From contig JABDRA010000088.1 in assembly GCA_013041995.1 (NCBI GenBank), positions 1 to 6,974 on the forward strand: a DNA stretch of 6,974 nucleotides, written 5' to 3'. How positions within the stretch are numbered: position 1 is the stretch's first letter; the number at the start of each line of letters is the position of its first letter. A model generated the notes under the pieces. The model was given only the letters and a program-made list of their open reading frames with translations, made no database searches and was not told the DNA's origin. The position numbers and the translations under genes are program-made. This document shows, piece after piece, positions 1 through 5,040 of the stretch. This DNA is from Anderseniella sp. Its GTDB lineage: Bacteria; Pseudomonadota; Alphaproteobacteria; Rhizobiales; Aestuariivirgaceae.

Positions 1-1
1 G

Positions 2-109
2 GCTCGTAACTTCGAAGCAATCTGTGAAGCACTTGGCGACATATGCCAACTCTATACACCTGCCGAATGCAGAAACTTCTTCAAAGCAGCAGGATATGAG
101 GCCGAATAA
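2..109 (+). CDS. IS630-family transposase, C-terminal end (partial)
   Basis: Only the last 35 residues are inside the window, and the gene continues to the left. The reading frame ends in ...AECRNFFKAAGYEAE followed by TAA. The 'C-N-(Y/F)-F-K-A-A-G-Y' ending is the typical tail of IS630/Tc1-mariner DDE transposases, which move DNA by cut-and-paste into TA dinucleotides. The catalytic DDE residues lie outside the window, so I cannot say whether the enzyme is intact. I could not recognise a terminal inverted repeat downstream, so the right edge of the element is unresolved. The stop codon is followed directly by the ATG of a second ORF in the same frame. The family call rests on the short C-terminal motif alone. 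Confidence 0.72.
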   Translation, partial: ARNFEAICEALGDICQLYTPAECRNFFKAAGYEAE

Positions 110-286
110 ATGCAACGCGCTTTAGACACGAACAGTCTGTTCCAGCGCTGCCTTGGCCGCGTGTTTCCCGTCGTTGGTTTCAACGCATTAGGTTATGTCG
201 AACTGGAGGTGGGTGAAGTGAATGGCCACCCACCCTACATGGACTCAAACTGGATTGAGCCAAAATGCCTGGTGGTCGTCGATTGA
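110..286 (+). CDS. Small conserved hypothetical protein (58 aa)
   Basis: The ORF opens with ATG immediately after the transposase TAA and has a GAGG Shine-Dalgarno-like stretch at 98-101, eight bases upstream and inside the transposase. The protein is MQRALDTNSLFQRCLGRV... and ends ...NWIEPKCLVVVD. The central part (residues 16-52: GRVFPVVGFNALGY, then VELEVGEVNG, PPYM and WIEP) resembles, from memory, small bacterial hypothetical proteins with a 'GR-F-V-GFN-G-ELEVGEV-G-PxYMxSIWIEP' pattern. No function is known to me. The N-terminus may be native, or it may have been rebuilt when the insertion sequence landed. The change of the usual SIWIEPE to SNWIEPK could be drift in a decaying copy. The family-like body supports a real coding origin, but expression is uncertain. 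Confidence 0.55.
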   Translation: MQRALDTNSLFQRCLGRVFPVVGFNALGYVELEVGEVNGHPPYMDSNWIEPKCLVVVD

Positions 287-295
287 GACGACACC
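271..295 (-). terminator. Possible terminator hairpin downstream of infA
   Basis: GTCGTC (275-280) pairs perfectly with GACGAC (287-292) across a GATTGA loop. With one bulged G the stem extends to nine pairs, GGTG at 271-274 against CACC at 292-295. On the minus strand it lies about 50 bases past the infA stop and is followed by AGGCATTTTGG, a weak T-run. It also covers the stop codon of the 58-aa ORF on the other strand, where no T-run follows. A tentative call. Confidence 0.3.
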
Positions 296-346
296 CGGTT
301 CGGGGGCTTCCCTCACAGGTTTAACGCACCATGGCCATTCAGAAAA

Positions 347-634
347 TCAGCGCCGGTTGCCGCCAGGGCGACGGTTCTGATTCTGTCCCGGAGGGGGTGG
401 GCTACCTGATTTGGTATCCTTGTGCCGGAAAGTAATGCGGCCCTTGTCGAGATCATAAGGGGTCATCTCGACGGTTACCCGGTCACCTGCAATGGTGCGA
501 ATCCTGAACTTCTTCATCTTGCCGGCCGTATAGGCAATGATCTCGTGATCATTTTCGAGTTTAACCCGAAAGCGCGAGTCTGGCAGGACCTCGGTAACGA
601 TACCTTCAAACTCGAGCACTTCTTCTTTCGACAT
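347..634 (-). CDS. infA: Translation initiation factor IF-1 with C-terminal extension
   Basis: IF-1 is a single OB-fold protein that binds the ribosomal A site of the 30S subunit and works with IF-2 and IF-3 at initiation. Residues 1-72 match IF-1 throughout: MSKEEVLEFEG..V, then RFRVKLENDHEIIAYTAGKMKKFRIR, then GDRVTVEMTPYDLDKGRITFRHK. The usual length is about 72 residues. This one has 95, because a low-complexity tail rich in Pro, Gly, Gln, Asn and Arg (residues 73-95) follows the OB fold. The start at 634 is chosen because it begins the conserved MSKEE and has GAGGGAAG upstream; longer in-frame starts would add an unrelated segment. Tailed IF-1 proteins occur, from memory, as second copies in some alphaproteobacteria, so this may be a paralogue rather than the only infA. 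It is transcribed alone, with the csp terminator behind it. Confidence 0.93.
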   Translation of the reverse strand: MSKEEVLEFEGIVTEVLPDSRFRVKLENDHEIIAYTAGKMKKFRIRTIAGDRVTVEMTPYDLDKGRITFRHKDTKSGSPPPPGQNQNRRPGGNRR

Positions 635-668
635 AAAAACTTCTTCCCTCGCGGTGATTGATGGTCGA

Positions 669-697
669 TGCATACCCGTTTGCGCGCCAGCAATCAA
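669..697 (-). promoter_or_regulatory. Candidate sigma-70 promoter of infA
   Basis: On the minus strand, TTGATT (697-692) and TATGCA (674-669) are separated by exactly 17 bases. The expected transcription start near 662 leaves a leader of about 28 nt carrying the GAGGGAAG ribosome binding site. It lies just past the terminator of the upstream csp gene, where a promoter for infA is needed. Confidence 0.4.
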
Positions 698-700
698 TCG

Positions 701-754
701 CTCAAAAAACAAAAGCCGGACAAAGCCCGCATTTTTGCGCGCTTTTACCCGGCT
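701..754 (-). terminator. Strong intrinsic terminator after the csp gene
   Basis: Read on the minus strand, AGCCGG (754-749) pairs with CCGGCT (719-714). Inside this, AAAGCGCGC pairs with GCGGGCTTT with one mismatch around an AAAAAT loop. The stem is followed directly by TTTTGTTTTTT (about 714-703). A two-part GC-rich stem plus a long U-tract is a classic Rho-independent terminator. It lies 140 bases after the csp stop and before the infA promoter, so it should end csp transcription and make infA an independent unit. Confidence 0.75.
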
Positions 755-893
755 GCAGCCGCAGCAGGCTGAGGTTTGCCTGCCACGACAAGAACCCGCG
801 ACCAAAACCAACCTCCAGGCATCAACGCAACTTGCCAGGTTCCCTTGAACCCGTATTGCCCTGAATGCCTATCGGTTTCAGCCTGAGGCCTGG

Positions 894-1106
894 CTAACCC
901 ATCTGGATTTCGGTTGCCTGCTGACCTCTGCCACGTGGATCGTCCTCCACGACGAAGCTGACCTTGTCGCCATCAGCAAGCCCTTCGAGGCCTGAACGCT
1001 GGATGGCGGTGATGTGAACAAACACATCCTTTGAACCATCTTCAGGCGCGATAAAACCGAACCCTTTCTGGGTGTTGAAGAACTTGACGGTGCCGCTGAC
1101 ACGCAT
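894..1106 (-). CDS. cspA: CspA-family cold-shock protein (70 aa)
   Basis: This is a single cold-shock domain, an OB fold that binds single-stranded RNA and DNA and acts as an RNA chaperone in the cytoplasm. The RNP1 motif KGFGFI and the RNP2 motif VFVHI are both intact, preceded by the standard GTVKFFN opening, and the 70-residue length is normal. The ATG at 1106 is preceded by GGGAAAGGAATATCCCC, which contains an AAAGGA ribosome binding site at a suitable distance. The nearest convincing promoter lies about 170 bp upstream, so the mRNA probably has the long 5' leader known for cspA genes, where leader folding controls cold induction. A strong terminator follows the gene. The numbering within the csp family is not determinable; the symbol marks the family. 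Confidence 0.95.
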   Translation of the reverse strand: MRVSGTVKFFNTQKGFGFIAPEDGSKDVFVHITAIQRSGLEGLADGDKVSFVVEDDPRGRGQQATEIQMG

Positions 1107-1278
1107 GGGGATATTCCTTTCCCGCTATCAATCTGGAATGACCAGTCCGGCTCAAACTTCAGTGCCGGTCTCCGGGCGTACTCGGGAAAGCAGTCGTGCC
1201 TCAAATCCAGGATACCGCAATTCTAATCCGATCGTCGCTGGACACATCCATTCCATATTCGATGTGCCGGTAGCTGCG

Positions 1279-1307
1279 ATCATAGGACAGAAACCGCCGC
1301 AGGGCAA
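1279..1307 (-). promoter_or_regulatory. Candidate csp promoter giving a ~165-nt 5' leader
   Basis: TTGCCC (1307-1302) and TATGAT (1284-1279) on the minus strand are 17 bases apart. The predicted start near 1272 gives an untranslated leader of about 165 nt before the csp ATG at 1106. That length fits the 5' leaders of cspA-type genes, which act as RNA thermosensors in E. coli. I see no other ORF in the 1107-1347 gap. Confidence 0.45.
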
Positions 1308-1347
1308 TTCAAACTGGAGCCAATAACTGCCGCAGTTCTGCCGTTTT

Positions 1348-1551
1348 TCAAAATTGTCCGCGTAAGCACTTTCGATATGTGTTCCAGGCTGCATCGGTCT
1401 TCAGCTTGAAGGCCTGTTGCTTGTACCAGTGGCACTTTGCATGAACGGTACTGCCTTTGGCAAAGGCTGCATCGCTGGTAATGGCTGACACGCCAAGCAT
1501 GGATACAGCGTACATAAACACGGCCGCAAAAGTATAACTTGCAATCTTCAT
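1348..1551 (-). CDS. Small secreted protein of unknown function (67 aa)
   Basis: The start at 1551 has an excellent ribosome binding site, AAAGGAGAG, eight bases upstream. Residues 1-31 form a Sec signal peptide: MK at the start, a hydrophobic core YTFAAVFMYAVSMLGVSAI, and a likely AxA cleavage site (AFA, 29-31) before KGS. The predicted mature part is only about 36 residues, basic and aromatic (HAKCHWYKQQAFKLK, then AAWNTYRKCLRGQF). It contains exactly two cysteines, C40 and C62, which could form a disulphide in the periplasm. I do not recognise a family. A longer ORF reading upstream from the same stop is rejected because it lacks the signal peptide placement and the ribosome binding site. 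It has its own promoter, so it is probably monocistronic. Confidence 0.72.
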   Translation of the reverse strand: MKIASYTFAAVFMYAVSMLGVSAITSDAAFAKGSTVHAKCHWYKQQAFKLKTDAAWNTYRKCLRGQF

Positions 1552-1618
1552 TGGTCTCTCCTTTGTTGACCATCTTCTTACGGAAATCAGCGCGCTGCTG
1601 ATCCAAAGGTTACAAAAA

Positions 1619-1647
1619 TTTATGCAAGCCGCGCAGAGACACCTCAA
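1619..1647 (-). promoter_or_regulatory. Candidate sigma-70 promoter of the small secreted protein
   Basis: TTGAGG (1647-1642) and CATAAA (1624-1619) on the minus strand are 17 bases apart, placing the start near 1612. The roughly 60-nt leader contains a 6-bp hairpin, ATCAGC/GCTGAT at 1586-1602, then the AAAGGAG ribosome binding site. Confidence 0.45.
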
Positions 1648-1683
1648 CTCAAGCCGGGTCAAACATGTGTGTGGGAATGTGAG

Positions 1684-2107
<424 letters not shown>

Positions 2108-2115
2108 TGACGATC

Positions 2116-2121
2116 ATCTAG
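2116..2121 (-). promoter_or_regulatory. Candidate -10 element of rnpB
   Basis: CTAGAT on the minus strand sits so that a normal 6-8 base discriminator places the transcription start at about 2109-2108, essentially the predicted 5' end of RNase P RNA. No good -35 hexamer lies 16-18 bases upstream (the best is GGTGCA at 2144-2139). That position falls inside the first of the three direct repeats, so the promoter may depend on something bound there. Confidence 0.45.
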
Positions 2122-2125
2122 CACA

Positions 2126-2188
2126 GTTGTTGCGCACATGCACCGAGTTGTTGCGCACAATGCATCAGGGTGTTGCGCACAATGCACC
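2126..2188. repeat. Three phased 20-bp direct repeats upstream of rnpB
   Basis: On the + strand the unit is GTTGTTGCGCACAATGCACC. Copy 1 (2126-2144) lacks one A, copy 2 (2147-2166) differs by one base (ATC for ACC), and copy 3 (2169-2188) differs by one base (GGTG for GTTG). The shared core TTGCGCAC begins at 2130, 2151 and 2173, giving periods of 21 and 22 bp, or about two helical turns. Each core contains the palindrome TGCGCA within a near-palindromic TTGCGCACAA. The array fills most of the 92-bp gap between the amidase stop and rnpB and ends five bases from the rnpB -10 element. I infer a multi-site protein binding region. No regulator is identified. Confidence 0.85.
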
Positions 2189-2199
2189 AGAGCCTGCCC

Positions 2200-2946
2200 C
2201 TAGGCCGAGTGAGCCGCAAGTAAAGTATCAAGCGTTGCAATTGTCGAAACATCGGCTCGCCCGTCACACAGTTGCGGTCGAAAATGTAGCTGGAAGGCCC
2301 GCACCACAGTGGCTGTTGCAGCATCGTAATCACCGGTCACTTCAAGACCATATCCGTAAGCTGCAAGGTTTCGCTGTATCCCGGCAACCTCGGTGCCGGA
2401 AGCGCCTTCTTCCAGCACCGGTCCATCGGTAATTGCAGCAGGCGTCACCCACAATCCGACACCGCGCTCCGCCAGCCGGGCCCACGGGAACTTTTCTCCC
2501 GGATCAATCTTGCGCCCCGGTGCCACGTCCGAATGAGCCAGTACATGCCGGGGCTGAATGGCATGGCGGGCAACAATGTCGTTTGACAGGGCAATCACGG
2601 CCTCGATCTGGGCGTCCGGAAAGTCATGATAGTCGTCCCCATGGCCGGGATTGCAGATCTCGATGCCGACAGAGCGGGAATTGACATCGCCTGCCCCTTC
2701 CCAGGACGACTTGCCGGCATGCCAGGCGCGCTTGTCTTCGTCGACCATGTGCACGATGCCGCCGTCCTGGTGAACCAGGTAATGACACGACACCTCGCGC
2801 TCACCGCTTGTCAGTATCTCGATTGCAAACTCCGGTGTCGGCACGCCTGTGTAATGCATTAACAGAATGTCCGGCCCCGCCACGCTGACGCGATCGCTGA
2901 AATTGATTGCCGGGACAACCTCATGCGGCAGGCTGGTAACGCTCAT
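2200..2946 (-). CDS. N-acetylmuramoyl-L-alanine amidase, AmpD-like with peptidoglycan-binding domain
   Basis: The enzyme cleaves the bond between N-acetylmuramic (or anhydro-muramic) acid and L-alanine of peptidoglycan. Residues about 20-160 are an Amidase_2/PGRP zinc fold. LLMHYTG supplies zinc ligand H31, SVGIEI the catalytic E96, and HSDVAPGRKIDPG supplies H138, the transition-state K146 and D148, matching E. coli AmpD H34/E116/H154/K162/D164. Residues about 180-247 form a PG_binding_1 domain (GTEVAGIQRNLAAYGYGL..TGDYDAAT..VVRAFQ). E. coli AmpD lacks that domain, whereas the outer-membrane AmiD has it. No signal peptide or lipobox is visible, pointing to a cytosolic muropeptide-recycling role, but the binding domain leaves the location open. 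Its ATG overlaps the stop of the J-domain gene by four bases (ATGA), so the two are probably translationally coupled. Confidence 0.92.
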   Translation of the reverse strand: MSVTSLPHEVVPAINFSDRVSVAGPDILLMHYTGVPTPEFAIEILTSGEREVSCHYLVHQDGGIVHMVDEDKRAWHAGKSSWEGAGDVNSRSVGIEICNPGHGDDYHDFPDAQIEAVIALSNDIVARHAIQPRHVLAHSDVAPGRKIDPGEKFPWARLAERGVGLWVTPAAITDGPVLEEGASGTEVAGIQRNLAAYGYGLEVTGDYDAATATVVRAFQLHFRPQLCDGRADVSTIATLDTLLAAHSA

Positions 2947-3635
2947 ATACCGCGCTCGCGTTCCACCTGCCCCCAGGCTTCGGTGATCCGGGCGAGCCTG
3001 GTCGTGGCGATTGCCACGGCCTCCTCAGGCATGCCGGCTGCAATATGCCGGTCGGGATGGTTTTCCTTCACTAACCTGCGGTAGTGCGCCTTGAGATCAC
3101 CATCCCTTGCGTCGCAGTCAATGCCAAGAATGCTGTATGGATCACTTTCGGTGCCACGCAGATTGCGTGACCGGATGCACCCGAAACGCTCTTCCAGGCC
3201 GAATATCCGGGAGACCTCTTCCAGGAACGCCATCTCCTGTTCGCCGACCGCACCATCGGCGCGTGCGATGTGAAACAGCCCATCAACCAGGTCCTCCAGC
3301 ACTTCCTTCTGATCCTTGAACAATCTGGCGATCTGGCGGGCATAACTGTCGAAGCCGGTCACTTCCTGCTTTGCAAGATTGAACACCCGCGCCACATTCC
3401 GGGTTTCTTCCGGGTGGATCACGAATATCTCGCGGAACGCCGAAATTTCTGCTTCGCTCACCAACCCGTCCGCCTTGGCCATCTTGGCGGACAGTGCGAT
3501 GACACCAATGGTAAAGGCAACGGACTTTTGCGGATCGCGTTTTTCACGCGGTGCGCCGACAATGCGCGACAATGCCTCGCTGACACTGTCTCCCACCGCC
3601 TGAAGTATCTCAGTGATTGTCGTCCATATCGTCAT
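2943..3635 (-). CDS. DjlA-like co-chaperone: TerB domain plus J domain
   Basis: Residues about 36-150 are a TerB-like helical domain with the repeated acidic signature AKADGLVSEAE (53-63) and ARADGAVGEQE (124-134). A J domain follows (about 165-228) with DPYSILGI, the HPD motif at 193-195 (KENHPDRH) and a final helix. J domains stimulate the ATPase of DnaK, so this is a DnaK co-chaperone; its client is unknown. E. coli DjlA is anchored by an N-terminal membrane helix. Here residues 1-27 look amphipathic rather than transmembrane, so the protein should be soluble or peripheral. At 230 residues it is slightly shorter than E. coli DjlA. No strong Shine-Dalgarno precedes the ATG at 3635, but the next Met is at 52, inside the TerB domain. 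It is the first gene of a two-gene unit with the amidase, a pairing I recall in related alphaproteobacteria. Confidence 0.9.
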   Translation of the reverse strand: MTIWTTITEILQAVGDSVSEALSRIVGAPREKRDPQKSVAFTIGVIALSAKMAKADGLVSEAEISAFREIFVIHPEETRNVARVFNLAKQEVTGFDSYARQIARLFKDQKEVLEDLVDGLFHIARADGAVGEQEMAFLEEVSRIFGLEERFGCIRSRNLRGTESDPYSILGIDCDARDGDLKAHYRRLVKENHPDRHIAAGMPEEAVAIATTRLARITEAWGQVERERGI

Positions 3636-3638
3636 TGC

Positions 3639-3667
3639 TTGTCAGACTACCCGATGACCATTAGCTT
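3639..3667 (+). promoter_or_regulatory. Candidate promoter of the EamA transporter
   Basis: TTGTCA (3639-3644) and TAGCTT (3662-3667) are separated by 17 bases. The -35 is good and the -10 weak. The start would be near 3674, about 29 nt before the ATG. It overlaps the candidate divergent promoter of the J-domain gene in a 67-bp intergenic region. Confidence 0.3.
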
Positions 3668-3689
3668 GCGCACCTGTTTCCCACATCAA
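3660..3689 (-). promoter_or_regulatory. Candidate promoter of the J-domain/amidase unit
   Basis: On the minus strand, TTGATG (3689-3684) and GCTAAT (3665-3660) are 18 bases apart, giving a start near 3653 and a leader of under 20 nt. Both hexamers are imperfect. It overlaps the candidate + strand promoter, so the two directions may compete. Confidence 0.3.
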
Positions 3690-3702
3690 TTACAAAGATT
3701 TC

Positions 3703-4563
3703 ATGTCGCACACCACCAAGGGCTATCTGCTGGCATTCGCCGGTGTCGTCATTTTTGGCCTGACACTGCCGTTTACCCGCATTGCCGTGGCTGAATTGCC
3801 ACCGGTATTTGTCGGTCTGGGCCGGGCCATTGTCGCCGCTGTGATTGCAGGCATCATGCTGAGTGTGACGCGTTCTCCCAGCCCGGTCCGTCGCGACCTG
3901 TTGAAATTGCTGCTTGCCGGATTCGGTATCGTCATCGGCTTTCCGCTGTTTTCCGCCATTGCCATGCAAACTGCCCCGGCCAGTCATGGTGGCGTGGTGC
4001 TGGGCATTTTACCATTGGCGACAGCGGCTGCAGCGATTGCGTTCGCCGGTGAAAATCCATCGCGGAAATTCTGGGCCTGGGCCATTGCAGGCTCTGCTGC
4101 CGTGGTTGTGTTTGCCTTACTGAACGCGGGTGGTGGTGAGTTTTACGGCGCCGATTTGTGGTTGCTGGGCTCCATTATCGCAGCCGCTGTCGGCTACGCC
4201 ATTTCAGGCGACCTGACCAGGCGGCTGGGCGGATGGCAGGTGATTTCCTGGTGCCTGCTGGTCATGGTTCCGATCATTATCCTGCCCGTGGCATTCACTT
4301 TGCCGGAAGTGAACTGGAATGCGTCAGCCTCCGCCTGGCTGGCATTTGCCTATGTAGCCGTCTTCTCGCAATTCCTGGGCTTCTTCTTCTGGAACAACGG
4401 CATGGCGCTTGCCGGTGTGGCCAGGGCCGGACAGGTTCAGTTGCTGCAGATATTCGTGACGCTGGCAGGATCCTGGGCCCTGCTCGGTGAAACCGTAACG
4501 GCCGTTACCTTTGGTTTTGCACTGATCGTAGCGTTCTGCGTATGGATGGGCCGCAAGGCGTGA
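3703..4563 (+). CDS. EamA/DMT-family inner-membrane transporter
   Basis: This 286-residue protein is a drug/metabolite transporter of the EamA (RhaT/YdcZ-like) superfamily, which exports or imports small metabolites. It has about ten hydrophobic helices, roughly at 8-28, 35-54, 68-88, 94-115, 123-141, 149-167, 179-199, 211-231, 242-262 and 265-282. These make up the two duplicated five-helix EamA repeats. Family-like features include the N-terminal ...GVVIFGLTLPFTRIAVAELPPVFVGLGRAIVAA, the G-rich pairing FAYVAVFSQFLGFFFWNNGMALAGVARAG in repeat two, and the final LLGETVTAVTFGFALIVAF. The substrate cannot be read from sequence. A weak AAAGA precedes the ATG. It is the only full-length protein gene on the + strand here, diverging from the J-domain gene and converging on the flavodoxin-like gene with 12 bases between the stops. 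No terminator is visible in that gap. Confidence 0.92.
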   Translation: MSHTTKGYLLAFAGVVIFGLTLPFTRIAVAELPPVFVGLGRAIVAAVIAGIMLSVTRSPSPVRRDLLKLLLAGFGIVIGFPLFSAIAMQTAPASHGGVVLGILPLATAAAAIAFAGENPSRKFWAWAIAGSAAVVVFALLNAGGGEFYGADLWLLGSIIAAAVGYAISGDLTRRLGGWQVISWCLLVMVPIIILPVAFTLPEVNWNASASAWLAFAYVAVFSQFLGFFFWNNGMALAGVARAGQVQLLQIFVTLAGSWALLGETVTAVTFGFALIVAFCVWMGRKA

Positions 4564-4575
4564 CTTGTGTGAGGT

Positions 4576-5040
4576 TTAGAAAACCCCCGCTTCAAGCCCT
4601 GCCGCCATGGCAAGGCCAAGCTCTTCGACTGCTTGAGTAAACCCGTCCTGCCACTCACCATGCAGGATCATCGGCTCCTGCACCAGCTTCCAGCGCAAAC
4701 CGCCGGTAATGCTTTCAATGGCGCGGCGGGTGCCGGTTCCGTCCAGGCCTGCCCGGATGTAGACGCCGAGCGGCAGTCCCTGCTTTTCCTCGATCACCCC
4801 ATAATAGGTGCGGTCAAAGAAGTCCTTCAGCGCGCCGGACATGTAGCCGAGGTTTTCCGTGGTGCCTAATATGATGCCGTCACAGGCCAGCACATCATCC
4901 GGGCCCGCCTCGAACGGTGTCTTCGACACTGTTTCTATACCTGACACATCCGGTGAGGTGGCTCCGCGCACCGCTGCGTCACGAAGCGCACACGTGTTGG
5001 GTGACGGCACATGTGCGACGATCAGAAGCCGCTTTGTCAC
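4576..5040 (-). CDS. Flavodoxin-like / NADPH-dependent FMN reductase family protein
   Basis: The 154-residue protein opens MTKRLLIVAHVPSPNT, the beta-1 strand and phosphate-binding loop of a flavodoxin fold. The loop TTENLGYMSGALKDFFDRTYY (about residues 62-82) is the FMN-contacting segment of NADPH-dependent FMN reductase-type proteins. It probably binds FMN and transfers electrons in the cytoplasm; the partner is unknown. The start is the GTG at 5040, whose bases overlap the stop of the aldo/keto reductase gene as GTGA. The longer upstream open frame lies inside that gene and adds sequence with no flavodoxin character. The overlap implies translational coupling, and the gene is third in an operon with the META-domain protein and the reductase. 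Shared redox metabolism with the reductase is an inference from position. Confidence 0.87.
   Translation of the reverse strand: MTKRLLIVAHVPSPNTCALRDAAVRGATSPDVSGIETVSKTPFEAGPDDVLACDGIILGTTENLGYMSGALKDFFDRTYYGVIEEKQGLPLGVYIRAGLDGTGTRRAIESITGGLRWKLVQEPMILHGEWQDGFTQAVEELGLAMAAGLEAGVF

Noticed and set aside
208..234. Perfect 8-bp inverted repeat GGTGGGTG/CACCCACC
   Set aside because: It lies inside the family-like part of the 58-aa ORF and is explained by its Val-Gly-Glu and His-Pro-Pro codons; no T-run follows.
635..811. N-terminal extension of the infA open frame
   Set aside because: It crosses the infA promoter and the upstream csp terminator, lacks IF-1 similarity, and the start at 634 has both the conserved MSKEE and a ribosome binding site.
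878..1204. 108-codon minus-strand ORF overlapping the csp gene in another frame
   Set aside because: The csp frame has intact RNP1 and RNP2 motifs and a ribosome binding site; this one is a shadow.
1325..1337. Palindrome AACTGCCGCAGTT just after the secreted-protein stop
   Set aside because: Considered as a terminator or operator, but the loop is a single base, no T-run follows on the minus strand, and the csp promoter lies beyond it.
2130..2180. DnaA boxes in the repeats
   Set aside because: The TTGCGCACA core differs from TTATNCACA at the diagnostic third and fourth positions, and no origin genes or AT-rich unwinding region are nearby.
2126..2188. CRISPR-like array
   Set aside because: There are three short repeats but only 2-bp gaps between units, so no spacers, and no cas genes are present.
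4573..4585. Small GGTTT/AAACC hairpin between the convergent transporter and flavodoxin genes
   Set aside because: A five-base AT-rich stem without a T-run on either strand is too weak to call a terminator.
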